Source: Meandrina meandrites (lineage: Eukaryota; Cnidaria; Anthozoa; Scleractinia; Meandrinidae). Taken from it: a DNA stretch of 64,000 bases. Below are positions 1 to 11,145 of this stretch, piece after piece. The position numbers and the translations under genes are program-made. Position 1 is the first letter of the stretch. Each line of letters begins with the position of its first letter. Location: positions 23,410,972-23,474,971 of the forward strand of contig OY855914.1 in the NCBI GenBank assembly GCA_963693305.1. Direction: 5' to 3'. The notes under the pieces were generated by a model. The model made no database searches. It saw nothing but the letters and a program-made list of their open reading frames with translations, and had not been told where the DNA came from.

Positions 1-2320
1 CATGATTTTGGGTTAGCCGATACATGTTTGTCGGCGGAATACTGAGTTGCCATCAAGTCTGCTAGGGCTCTAGCCCGTCCCAGCTCTTCAACGTAAAGAG
101 CACTGTTTGGCTTTCCTTCGCCAGAAAGCAATGCACTGAGTAACTGGTAGGGAAACGTATGCTTGTCTGCTAAAGATATCTTAATTTGATCGTTGTCTGC
201 ATTTAAACTTTGCAAATCTTCACAATTTTTAATACTTTGAAAGAGATAGAAACATGCTTCCTGGAACTTCTTTTGCGATAACTTCGTCCGTGCAAGTTCA
301 AAATAACAAATGGACTCAGCTTCATTGTCTTCACATGTAACATCTTTCACTATTGAAAGTGCTTTCTCAAGATATTTTTCCGCTGTGAAGTATTCATCGA
401 GCAAGTTAAGAACTCTTCCTAGTCGTGCGCAACTGGCTGCTTCTTCTGGTCTGTTACCAATTTCAGTTGCGATTGCAAGTGCTTTTTCATAGAAAATTTT
501 AGCCTTCATATTATCCCCAAGAGATCGATGAACATTTCCAAGGCGTCTGTAATTTGACCCTTCATTGCGTCTTCTACCAATGTTAATGTCGATCGCGAGC
601 GCTTTCTCAAGATTTTGTACGCACTCTCTATATTTGCGAAGATGATTATACACATTTCCCAGTTTTGCGTAAATTTCTGCTTCTCCGGGTTTGTCCCTAA
701 TTTCCCTTTTGATCACAAGTGCTTTTTCAAGATATCCTTTAGCCTTGACATAGTCGCCGAGAGATTCAAACATAGTTCCTAGGTGTCCGTAATATGTTGA
801 TTCTCCTTTTCTATCACCAATTTCCATGGTGATTGCAAGTGCTTTCTCGTGATATTCTTTAGCCTTGACATAGTCGCCGAGAGATTGAAGCACACTTCCT
901 AGGTTTCCGTAATTTATTGCTTCTCCTGCTCTGTCACCAATTTTAATTTTTATCGCAAGTGCTTTCTCGTGATATTCTTTAGCCTTGACATAGTCACCGA
1001 GAGATTGAAACACAGTTCCTAGGTTTCCGTAATTTGTTGCTTCTCCTGCTCTGTCACCAATTTCAGTGTTAATCTTAAGTGATTTCTCGTGATATTCTTT
1101 AGCCTTGACATAGTTGCCTAGAGATTGAAACACAATTCCTAGGTTTCCGTAATTTGTTGCTTCTCCTTTTCTGTCACCAATTTTAATTTTTATCGCAAGT
1201 GCTTTCTCGTGATATTCTTTAGCCTTGACATAGTCGCCGAGAGAGCGAAACACACTTCCTAGGTTTCCGTAATTTGTTGCTTCTTCTGCTCTGTCACCAA
1301 TTTCAATGTTTTTCCCAAGTGATTTCTCGTGATATTCTTTAGCCTTGACATAGTTGCTGAGAGATTGAAACACATTTCCCAGGTTTCCGTAATTTGTTGC
1401 TTCTCCTGCTTTGTCACCAATTTCAATGTTTTTCTCAAGTGATTTCTCGTGATATTCTTTAGCCTTGACATAGTTGCTGAGAGATTGAAACACAGTTCCC
1501 AGGTTTCCGTAATTTGTTGCTTCTCCTTCACTGTCACCAATTTCAATGTTTATCGCAAGCGCTTTCTCGTGATATTCTTTTGCCTTGACATAGTCGCCGA
1601 GAGATTGAAACACAGTTCCTAGGTTTCCGTAATTTGTTGCTTCTCCTGCTCTGTCACCAATTTCAATGTTTATCGCAAGCGCTTTCTCGTGATATTCTTT
1701 AGCCTTGACATAGTCGCCGAGAGATTGAAACACAATGCCTAGGTTTCCGTAATTTGCCACTTCTACATTTCTATCACCAAGTTCTATGGTGATCGCAAGT
1801 GATTTCTCGTGATATTCTTTAGCCTTCACATAGTCGCTGAGAGATTGAAACACAATTCCTAGGTTTCCATATGCCATTGCTTCTCCGTTTCTGTCTCCAA
1901 TTTCTTTCATGATAGTGATTGCCCTCTCACAAAATTCTTTTGCCTCCAAATACTTTTCTCGGCAGATATATATCTGTGACAGTCTCATACTAAGCCATCC
2001 TTCTTGCACTGTCATACCACACTCGCAGTAAAGGACGAGAAGTTTTCTGCCATATGTTATTGCATTTGTGTTATCGTGTATAGGATTGTGCGCTTCTAAC
2101 ATTGTTCTATAGATTCTTATGTAAATCAATTTGCTTAACTGCTTTTTTATACGTTGCGCATTATTATTTAGCAGTACCAAGCTTTCCTTGCATAGCTCGA
2201 TTGCTTTTAGAGCATGACCTGTGTTGAGGAGGAAAGTGGCAACAACTAAGGCTATAGTGATGGCGAGTAAGAGCTCTTCTATGTTGTTCATGACGCCTGG
2301 TTCAATCTGTGTCAGTGCAA
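1..2320 (-). CDS. TPR-repeat protein, TPR-28-like (5' part, runs off left edge)
   Basis: One open frame reads leftward with no stop from about 2320 to position 1, giving roughly 770 codons. The first in-frame ATG is at 2291-2289 (MNNIEELLLA). An acceptor (TTTATTTTTCAG) lies just upstream at 2330-2321 and the frame stays open back to it, so an upstream exon may supply the true start. The N-terminal ~120 residues are helical and not obviously TPR. They are followed by about 14 TPR units of exactly 40 residues (core NLGTVFQSLGDY, then VKAKEYHEKAL) encoded by 120-bp DNA repeats. The leftmost part (LLSGEGKP, then LGRARALADLM) resembles the linker that in coral TPR-28-like proteins precedes a C-terminal CHAT-type domain; that domain would lie outside the window. 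TPRs form helical protein-binding solenoids. These families are hugely expanded in corals and the partner is unknown. A single long exon and near-identical repeats fit recent expansion. Function is inferred only at family level. Confidence 0.85.
361..1980 (-). repeat. 120-bp tandem repeat encoding TPR units
   Basis: About 13-14 head-to-tail units of exactly 120 bp, one TPR each. Units between about 840 and 1800 are nearly identical at the DNA level, including synonymous positions, while those at both ends are more divergent. This is the usual signature of unequal exchange or gene conversion in the centre of the array. No unit breaks the frame. Confidence 0.9.
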
Positions 2321-3300
2321 CTGAAAAATAAACAGCGGAGGGGAATGAATAGGGTACACAAATCCACCGATGCGTGCTAAGTGCCCAGCTAATTTTGGTC
2401 AAATAGGGATCTACACCTCTTGAAAACTATCCGTGGTATAATTTCACTGCAATGCACCGCAGATGTTTCGTTTTTATGTCATTTTTTTTAAAACTGAGGC
2501 ATAATCATTGCTTTTCTGTCTTGCTTAGGTGTAAAATTCCAATGTGGTAAGGTCAAAAGTTGTATGAGTCTCGTCCGAAAACAAAATCAGAGAAGGACAA
2601 AATGCTAACAGCAACGACCAAGGTCAGCCACAGGTCCGCAATCCGAACTTTGCTTAACTCCACTATTGGAATTTCAAGACAGGAAGAGTCCGGAATCCGG
2701 TCCAATATTATCGGCTCATCCGCAATCCGCAGCATTTTCAAAACCCGCGGATCCATTCAATTCATCGCAAAGGTTCGTAATTGGTACGGTGCGCTTTTGA
2801 AGGCCAAATCCGTCGATCCGCGCGCGGTGTAGAAGGAAATTGTTGTTAGTTTGTTTTATGTGCCTAAATTTTGGATTGCATGAGACAACTTCATTTTTAA
2901 TAGATCTCTTAAAACAAGATGAGTTCATAATTTTGCAGCTTTGCTTTGAACGTTCTCACTCGTAGTGATTATTATATTAATCACAACTATAACAAAATTC
3001 TCGAATCTGATTGGTTCTTAGCACGCCCTATTTTTTACCAAATTGGAGCGCGCGCGGCTAAAGTGTCCAATAACAAAGTGTCCAATAACAAGGTGTCCAA
3101 TAACAAGGTGTCCAATAACAAAGTTCGCGTGCTGCACATGCGCGCGCTCTTTATTTGGTTTCTTGTTGTGACTAAATACTTCTTGATATTCCTAAAACGT
3201 TCAGCTTCAAGAATGGCTTTTTTGCCTCAGTGATGATAAGTCCTTAGTAGGCTTCGCTTTATCTAAATTTTTTCTCGAATTTTGTTATACTTATGATTAA
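2321..3300. other. 5' flank of the TPR gene, no gene seen
   Basis: AT-rich sequence upstream of the TPR exon. It holds no convincing reading frame; the short frames around 2560-2930 lack any motif or splice support. A short direct-repeat cluster lies at 3063-3122. A promoter for the TPR gene probably lies here or upstream of a 5' exon I could not place. Confidence 0.4.
3063..3122. repeat. 15-bp tandem repeat, four copies
   Basis: Four consecutive copies of GTGTCCAATAACAAR, with at most one change between copies. It lies between the TPR gene and a palindromic element. The translated frame across it is a by-product of the 15-bp period. Confidence 0.9.
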
Positions 3301-3302
3301 TT

Positions 3303-3445
3303 GGTAACAGGACTTTGTGTCGTCCAATTCTGTCTGTAATCATACTCCTGATTAAACAAATCGGACTCCCGCTACGCGGTCGTCCGATTTTGTTAATCAC
3401 TCGTATGATTACAGACCGAATTGGACTCCACTCAGTCCTATTACC
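3303..3445. repeat. Imperfect palindrome, MITE-like
   Basis: Arms begin GGTAACAGGACT and end AGTCCTATTACC. Inner arms pair GTCCAATTCTGTCTGTAATC with its near reverse complement, leaving a short loop around 3372-3384 (CCGCTACGCGG). The total of ~143 bp would fold into one hairpin. It is probably a nonautonomous foldback element. No target duplication was recognised. Confidence 0.7.
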
Positions 3446-4236
3446 ATTACTTATCTTGATTTATGGTTGCTTCCTTCTTCTTGTAAACCAAAGTATTTTA
3501 ATAAACAATAAAACACACACAAAAGAACTCTGGAATTCACATGGAATCTCTATATTATATATATAGTTGCTTCTAAGTGCTTTCCATTTCTTTTTTCAGT
3601 GCACAAAATGCAAAGAGATATAATGCCAGATTTGGAATGCCGTTACAAAACCTTGTCTTGTCTCTGCGCTCTTCAGTGGTAATGTAAATAGCAGATATGT
3701 TCTACAACTTTGGCGATGAATTCATCACGAGAGAACGAGTTGATGTTTTTCAATTTGCACTCGGCGTTTCATTTTCGCGGCTCAATTCAAAAATGTTGGA
3801 ATGAACAAATAAACTTTGGCTACACGAAAACTTTTCATGAATAAATTGGAGTCTCGTTAAAGGGGTGTAGCAACGAAAAGTGGCTATATCAGTCTTGAAA
3901 AAAATAGGCCAGTTTTTTTGGTTTGTCGTTCGTAATCCATCCTTTAAGATTTACATCTTCCTCTGCCGTAAACATCCTTGTTTACTTTGAATTCGGTATA
4001 TCATTTTGGCGTTTTTCCACAAGCTTTAGAAAAATATTCTCAGCAAAGCTCCTTTTAACGATGACGTTACGTAACGTGAGTGATCATTCACTGCATGATC
4101 ACATATGAATAAGTTATTAGCACGGGCTTTTTAAACTATGGACACATTCCACTTGTAACTTATTACAATGGCTAGTTTCATGTATATATCTCTTGGTGAA
4201 AAAAAGATATGTCGCTAGTGAAACTGGAAATCATGA

Positions 4237-4566
4237 TAAACAGGGGGACATTGAGACGAACACCGCAATACCGAAAAATGCAAATAGCTAGTCTGCATGA
4301 GCTGACGGTTTCGTTGTTGCGAATGTAAATTAAAATCGAAGCAAAAGCGAGTGGCGAAATCAGACCGTGAATTGATGAATGAATTGACTTCAAACTGGTC
4401 GTTAAAACAATGAAATTGCAGCACCGCTTCCAAATAAAAGTAAAGAAAACTTATCCCGCAAGTTTGAAAAATACAATACCGCAATTAAAGATTCAAATTA
4501 CCGAAATACTACATGAAGAATTGCTCAGTACCGCAATACTGTAGCCTCAATGTCCCCCTCTGTTAA
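4237..4566. mobile_element. MITE-like element with ~20-bp terminal inverted repeats
   Basis: The left end AACAGGGGGACATTGAG and the right end CTCAATGTCCCCCTCTGTT are inverted copies, about 330 bp apart. Motifs of the type ACCGCAATACNG recur just inside both ends in inverted orientation. There is no coding capacity, so this is a nonautonomous DNA element. Its superfamily is not assignable because no clear target duplication is visible. Confidence 0.7.
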
Positions 4567-5303
4567 GGCACACAATACAAGAGTAGTTTTACTCACCACG
4601 CCAAAGTCAGTTGAAAAAAATGACCGATAAAGACCAACACGTATTCTTCAGCTTGAATGTCTTGTATTTGGAAAAAGCTTTACTGTCAAGCTTATTTTAT
4701 GTTGTTAGCTTTGCAAAGTAAAAATACGTATACCGGATATCCGTAAAACGTAAAAACGGACGTTGCTTTGGGAAGTTCGAAAATGAAAATTTCCAGTTAG
4801 ATTTTATTTCAGATTTTTCATTTTCTAAAGTACTGAAATTTTAAAACTCCTTTTTTAACCTGCATCACATTCTGGGTTTATTGTGTCGAGATGGGCAAGT
4901 ACAATTTTCCTTGTGAGTTTTCTTTTACACTGAAAGCATTTGTTATTGATTTGGAGACTAGTCAGTGTCGCGTATGTAAACATATTCTGCTGAAGTTCAA
5001 CAAAGCGCTGTCTTTCTGAAGGAGAAAACAAGCGGAAGATCATACGTGGGTTGTACATCCAGAAAGAAGCGAAACTCCAGCGTAATTTATAATATTAGTC
5101 TCAAGAATTATTTTCGGAAAACCCGCGACGTCACGAAGAAACATGAAGAATTTCTAGCGGATTACTGTTTTGCTATATGAAAAAAAAAAGAAAGAACGAA
5201 AGAAAATTAACAAAGACCACTTCAGTGTTCTTAGACCCGATGGCGAAGCTAGAATCAGGTTCAGTTTTAAGTTAACCCTCGAAGCGATTAAACGCCGGGT
5301 ACC
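4567..5303. other. Unassigned AT-rich stretch
   Basis: I see no supported gene, repeat or RNA here. The short minus-strand frame at 4855-5058 has no recognisable motif. Confidence 0.4.
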
Positions 5304-5909
5304 GAATTCTTGGTTTTCACGTGACGTCATTAAAATTCTAAAATCCAGAATCGCAAGACCCCTGAGTTTTTATCCTTCACTGGCTATTAGACATCCTTAA
5401 TATATATCTCGTTGAAGGTTTTTAGCTCGATAGCAGCCGCCGTTTTTAAGATAGACCATTTTGAATTTCGGAATTTCACGCCACACGACATCAAGATGGC
5501 CGCCAGAAGGCTGTCACCTATCCTTCAAAATAATGCCTTATCCTACGATTTTTAACAGTCTGAACAGTTGAGGTTTTGTGAGAAGTGTTTATGTGAATGC
5601 TTACTTGTTCATCAGGGTGATATAACCGCCTTTTATAGCAGAAGTGAATTCCAGATGTTTTCATTGTTTTCCGGCCGCCATGTTGGTGCCCAACTGCATG
5701 GGCACCAACATGGCGTTTCCGTACAAAGCTCTGTAAATTTGTGTGGAACATTTTGACGGATTACTCGAGTACGGAATACCGTACAAACCCGAGACTTGGA
5801 CAAACAGAATAGCTGGTAATTTTCTACAACCTATAATATTCTTGAGTTTTTTCACTCAATAGTTTTGGATTTACTTTTTTGTGTCGTGACAGTGACAACC
5901 AGCAATAAA
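5304..5909 (+). mobile_element. ~600-bp MITE family 'GCCAT', copy 1
   Basis: The left end GAATTCTTGGTTTTCACGTG and the right end GTGACAGTGACAACCAGC match the ends of three other copies (11383-11972, 12640-13243, 35404-35992). The centre holds a hairpin, GCCGCCATGTTGGTGCC paired with GGCACCAACATGGC (about 5672-5716). The shared 12-mer TAAACGCCGGGT occurs on both sides and may be a target duplication. The four copies have no common open frame, so the family is nonautonomous. Confidence 0.75.
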
Positions 5910-6154
5910 CGCCGGGTCTCCAAGGTAGAGTTGGAAATAGGCTCCTCAGGTATTTATTTAAGGTGGCGCGCGCTAGTGTCATATTTTGAAATCTGTTTTT
6001 TGCATTTGTTTTCACTCCCAGTTCGCTCAAAATTATCAAATACAATAAGCAACCATGAAATAGTGTTCTACAACCATTTCTGTTAAAATATTGGGTTTAA
6101 GTCGTGAATTAAAAGGACACTGTCACGAGCATAACTCAGTTCAAAAATTCGACT

Positions 6155-6300
6155 AGCCAGCGTAGCTTGGCGTTCTAGTCAGTCAGGGAGAGCGAGAAAA
6201 CGAGCGCGCGAGCAAAGCGAGAGTCCCGCCGTCGCTTTGCTCGCGCGCGCTATTTCTCGCTCTCCGTGACTGTCGACTAGAACGCCAAGCTACGCTGGCT
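6155..6300. repeat. 146-bp near-perfect palindrome
   Basis: The arms start AGCCAGCGTAGCTTGGCG and end with the exact reverse complement. Inner parts pair GGGAGAGCGAGAAA-type with TTTCTCGCTCTCC-type sequence and contain CG-rich GCGCGCGAGCAAAGCGA. It would form a very stable hairpin; probably a foldback MITE. Confidence 0.8.
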
Positions 6301-6998
6301 AAAATTCGACAGGCCAAAAACATGTTTACACGATTGGAAACCTATTAACAGTGGTCAGGTTTTCTTAAATTTACTATACCAGTGTACTGAAGCTAAATAT
6401 AGAGTGATATCACTGTGATACCATCGGGAACTTTTGATCTCAACTTGAAAACGTCAGCCTGACTTTTTCAAGTTCTGTCCTTGTGGTTTGGAAAAATTGA
6501 TGAAAACTATTTACGGTCACCCTCTTTTTTAAACTATTTGCTAGATATCCAGGCTTCCCTTTACGTTCTAGGAGCATTTACTGCGTGGTTGAAAGTACTT
6601 AGTCGTAATTTTGCCGTTTTACTAAAAAAGTCAAAAAAAGTCCGTGACAGTGCCCCTTTAAGTGTATTTGCATTTCCGAAGCAAATAGAACGTTACCTTC
6701 TGTCAGAACAAAAACTGAACTAATTTTCCACTAAGCCGAGTTTGTTAATTCGTGACTCCTTTATTGACCTTTATTCATTGTTTTTTTATTAATAACCTGC
6801 TTCCTCAGTATTCATAACTTAAATCGTACGGGGAGCTAACTAGAAAACCTACAGGTTTATTTAGCTTCCCAGCTCGCATTATTAGACTACAAATGCAATA
6901 TCTGACTGTCTTAACTAGAATGTAAAATTCTTTGTATACCTTTACATGAGCGTTATCGTTATCGTAACAACCCGTTTTAGTTTTACCTTGAAATATTA

Positions 6999-7052
6999 TC
7001 ATTATTATTATTACTATTGTTATTATTATTATTATCATCATCATCATCATCA

Positions 7053-7093
<41 letters not shown>

Positions 7094-7095
7094 GA
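6999..7095. repeat. ATT/ATC trinucleotide microsatellite
   Basis: A run of ATT units interrupted by a block of six ATC units. It creates a spurious minus-strand frame of poly-I and poly-M, which I do not annotate as a gene. Confidence 0.95.
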
Positions 7096-7791
7096 AACGA
7101 TGATCCTAAGCAACAAGATTACGGAAACGCCGAGTAGATAACAATCCAAACATTATATATTCAATCTTTCATTTTGGGTGAAGATCACAAAAAATGAAAG
7201 TTGAAATCACTTTTTAGGGGCAGATAAAAACAAGGTTTAAAAACGTTTTTTATTTTTTATGTTACTTGTTTGCAAAATTACAAACTTAAATCCAACTACT
7301 GTCATTTTTCATATTTCAATTTCGCAGGAAAATGAAATACCCCATCTATAATCCGAAAGAAACTTTGTTACATGACGTCATGGGAACTCATGTCTTGCCA
7401 ACTCAGTTTGTAAGCATGACAAGATAGAAATACCGAAAGTGAAATAGATTCTCACAGGATTAATAAAGCCCATGTACAGCCGCCTGCTGTCCTCGAGAAA
7501 ATCGAAGAGGGGCGTTGCTGATTTCCCTTTCGTAAACGGTCGATGCCATCATTAGCAACCAAGCTTTTCGAAATGGACAATGCCATATCCGCTCTAGTTT
7601 AGGCCTGGATTAGGTCAAAACTGTTCTTTGATTATTAGATAAAATAAGTTCTAAGGCAATTATTAAATCTGAGTTAGATTCACGTTTAGGTTAGGGACAG
7701 GGGTAGGGTAATCTATTATAGATGTAACAGTTAAGAAAGTTACTTCGTTATATAATTAAATTTTATTTTCGGGGTTTTGGTGGATCAACTT

Positions 7792-7860
7792 GGTGGTGTA
7801 GTGGTGAGAGAGGGATGCTGGAATGCGATTCCAGGTTCGATTCTGATTCGATTTTTCTTT
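7792..7860 (+). mobile_element. Possible decayed tRNA-derived SINE head
   Basis: Contains a Pol III A-box-like TGGTGTAGTGGTGAGAG and, about 35 bp downstream, a B-box-like GGTTCGATTCT. No tRNA cloverleaf can be drawn and the body is not recognised, so this is only a candidate fragment. Confidence 0.35.
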
Positions 7861-8074
7861 TAATCGAAAAAAATTCGGTGTTGGTGAAAAAATTTCTAGG
7901 TGTCTCTAAAATGGCATCGACCGTTTACGAAAGGGAGAGATGCAGGGGCGTCTGTGTGTTGTCGTTGACAATCGCTTTCCTCGCATATGTTATTCCTGCA
8001 TTTAAAACGTATCATTGATACAGCGTCTGATGTGATGACACGCGAAGACAATATCGGTATTCTAAATGCCGTAA

Positions 8075-8245
8075 ACGCAGGGTTAGACCCCCGGTAGTAA
8101 ATTCGCCGGTACCCATTTAATCACATGGGTGGAAGGCGGCGCTGTAAAAGTAGCTTAGTGTCTTGCCCAAGAACACAACACAATGACCTCAGCCAAGGCT
8201 CAGTCGAACCCCGACCACCAGATCCCGAGTCTAGGACAGAGGGTC
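8075..8245 (-). mobile_element. Decayed SINE, main family (partial)
   Basis: Minus-strand copy of the SINE seen intact at 28292-28589. It keeps the GGGTACCGGCGAATTTAC, TTCTTGGGCAAGACAC and GTTCGAC-type B-box parts. The A-box end and the 3' third are lost and divergence is high, so it is an old copy. Confidence 0.65.
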
Positions 8246-8795
8246 CTCACATCAAATTGGAGGACGAATAAAACATAGATGTCATCTGGTAACGCGCATT
8301 TTGATTTGTGGTTGTCATTTTGCTGGAAAGGAGGTCTGGAACGTAACGGAAAAATCTTCGGAAATTGCTCGGAACTCTTAGAATATGGCAAGTCGTTATA
8401 TTAATCTCGGCGCGCGATCGGATGTCGTCCCGAGAACTTCCGAATTTTCTCGGCCGTCCCAGACCCCATACAGCGTATGGGCACAGCGCACTATCAGGAC
8501 ACCGCGCCTCCCACACGACCCTTCCATAGTTAAGTGACCTTCGCTAAGTTTGTGGATAAAAACACATCACTCGAAGAATACTTTCGTCGCTACAAAATGT
8601 TTTTTAATTTCGCTAATCGGACTTCTAATTTTACAAATTGGCCGTTTTTATACTAGAGACGCGTTACCAGTCTGGACGAGCTTCAGCAAACAACAAAATG
8701 TAAAAAGTTTTCAGTGTGCTTCTCTCGAGATATTAAGATGCAAGGCAGTTGATTGAGCGTTTTTGGAAACGTTACTTAGGGCGCTTATACCATTA

Positions 8796-8929
8796 GTCAG
8801 AACTGGCCGGCCGGTTTTGGATGTGAAATGAGCCTTTTTAAAATTTTCACACAAGCCCACCTCAACAGTGGATGATATCTTTGCATTGACCGAATAAACC
8901 GGTCTGACCGGCCAGTTCTGGTAATCAGG
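8796..8929. repeat. Short inverted-repeat element
   Basis: CAGAACTGGCCGGCCGGTTT on the left pairs with AAACCGGTCTGACCGGCCAG on the right, about 134 bp in total. MITE-like; no coding content. Confidence 0.6.
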
Positions 8930-9415
8930 ACATTTTTCACAAGGCCTTGAATACGATTATTAACGGCAAAACACAGACGTTCTGTCCGTATCTTGAGGAG
9001 TCGGCGGCTTTACACAGGCTTACAGGACTTAGCTTCGAAAAAAAAATCTGATTCTCAAACTCAATAACAATTTATCACGTTAAAACTAAAAATCATAACT
9101 GTGATGGTAGTTTGGAAATCTGAATTTAATTGGCATATATATTTTGACGATTTTATTTCTTCATTTAATCCTTAATTTTGTTTCGATTGAATAGGTATAT
9201 CAAACACTCGAGACAGTGTTTCATCATCTGTCCAATTTTCCAATTTTCAATTCTCTTCTTGGTGTTTGGACATGTGACGAAACATCGGTTCCCTCGCTTT
9301 CGAGCTTGATATCTTACCTCACCTTTCGTGTTCGTATCAATAAAGAGGCTTCCAAGTTTAGCTAAAGCTAACGTTATTCAATGGTGTTTTATTTTCAAGA
9401 AACCTTTGTGACAAA

Positions 9416-9612
9416 AGCTCGGGGTCAGGCGTGTCGATTGTATGTGTACGTGTGTGAAAACCAGGAGAGAACGTCAGAAGGCCAGGGCCCTTGCTCCACT
9501 TGCTAATTCCACCTATGTCTGTGGTTCTTGTCACCGCATCTGCCGATCAAGAATTGGACTCCAAAGCCATCTCAGAAAATGTTTAAGGAAATATGCAATT
9601 ACTAACTCACGG
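9416..9612 (+). pseudogene. Remnant of a retroelement C-terminal C2HC zinc finger
   Basis: One frame reads VKTRRERRQKARALAPL, then YVCGSCHRICRSRIG, LQSHLRKC and a stop. The CxxC and HxxxC spacing with the SRIGLxSH core is the zinc finger found at the C terminus of several cnidarian LINE-encoded proteins. No reverse transcriptase domain is readable upstream, so this is a 5'-truncated relic. The family assignment is from memory of such tails. Confidence 0.45.
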
Positions 9613-9659
9613 TAAAATTATGGACTAGATTGTCCGATAATGCCAATACAATACAAGTA

Positions 9660-9692
9660 TGTGGGGGGAGGGGAGGGGAGGGGGAAAGTGGA
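9660..9692 (+). repeat. G-rich tract with quadruplex potential
   Basis: Four or more G-runs of 4-6 separated by single A residues (GGGGGGAGGGGAGGGGAGGG). The spacing satisfies the usual G-quadruplex rule. No gene nearby suggests a role. Confidence 0.6.
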
Positions 9693-10984
9693 TTTGGAAG
9701 AAGAGAGACAGAAAAAAAAGTAAAATCATGAAAGGGAGGGAACCCGGGTGAAGAAACTAATGCAAAAAAAAAAAAAAATTGTACAATTTATTGTCTCCAT
9801 ATAGCGTAATGCCTTTCATCTTAGCCGGGTATAAAGTTCATGAAAGTCGAGTAAAATTGTCGAATGTATTTTTCCCATCGACAATTTGCGCGATATTCTG
9901 TGGATCGCTTTAAAATATATTGTGAAAGGTTTTAAGGCTTCCTGTGCAAATTAAAAAAAGAAATTATCTCGAGTGTATCACTACTGTCACCATTCTTTAT
10001 TTGTGTTATGGAAAAAAGTGAGAAATGCTAATTAAAATTACATTCATTTTCGGTGGTTAATTTTAGCGGGTTGAAATTTCGTGAAATGTTATAATTAACG
10101 ACACATAAAAATAAACGAAATGAAAACCCACTCGAAAATAAAAGATATCAGGGTACAAACCAATTTGAATATGCTGATTATGAATTCAATATTTAAGATT
10201 TGATTTCACGATAAAAAGCTCTTCTTTAATGGAATATATCACAATAAGAAAGATGTAAAGAAGGGAAAATCATATATACGTAATTCTGAAATTAAAAAAA
10301 TATCCCCTAACAAGTGTGTTTTTCACATTTGTCATGTTCCCAAATTTTTATTGTGTATTTTGAAGGTAAACTGATATTGCTTCTACGTTTTGGTGTTAAT
10401 AACAAAGATTGATATAAACGTGAAACGAATGAACGCAATTTTTGTGCACTAAAAACTCTAAGAACTTATTATCGCTGATCCTCACGATTTGGTACTACCT
10501 GGTTTTCTCTATCAGGTGTTAGCTAACTTGCACTTGAGGGACAGTATTTGAGCCCCATTGTTGAATTCTTTTGAAATACATCCACAGAATCGCTGCCCAA
10601 AAGTCACAAGTCCTATTCATTCGTCTGGGCCCAATAAATCCGAAGATACTCAGCGCTTTCATCGAAGCAAACTCGACAATTACTCGAAGCTTGCCAACAG
10701 GTAAATTAACGAGCCTTCTGTGTCAATTAGCCAGCTGTATACCCCATTTCTGAACAACACAAATAAACCGTGCGTGTGTTGTAATGGTTGCCAGGTAACA
10801 AGAATTTACATTTTTTTTGCTCGTGTCATTGTTGAAAAAGATTATCTTCGTTATTTATTACTGAGCTTAAAAAAAAAATTACCATCTTTCTTATTTACTA
10901 CACACTTGATGATTTCGACACTGCTGATCCTAGCAGTATGCAGGACGCGTGTCACATATTAAAGAAATAAAAAACGCGCCTGAG

Positions 10985-11127
10985 TGCATTGTTGAGTTAC
11001 ATAAGCACGCGGGGATTTTTAAGAACACGAGAGAAGTGCATAGAGAAGCACGAGGCGTAGCCGAGTGCTTCTCGCACTTCTCGAGTGTTCTTAAAAATTC
11101 CCAAGTGCTTATATAACTCAACAATGC
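10985..11127. repeat. 143-bp palindrome
   Basis: TGCATTGTTGAGTTACATAA pairs with its near-complement at the right end. Inner arms carry GAACACGAGAGAAGTGC and its complement. It directly abuts the AT-rich inverted pair at 11146-12500. Confidence 0.75.
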
Positions 11128-11145
11128 ACGAGGACAAGTTCTTTA

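Noticed and set aside
1259..1546. 95-residue minus frame with repeated MSRLKNITRNHL
   Set aside because: Out-of-frame shadow of the 120-bp TPR repeat; the true TPR frame is open across it.
361..1980. Regular 120-bp repeats considered as a CRISPR-like array
   Set aside because: Repeats are contiguous, coding and in a eukaryotic gene; no spacers.
6805..7149. 114-residue frame of poly-I and poly-M
   Set aside because: Translation of an ATT/ATC microsatellite.
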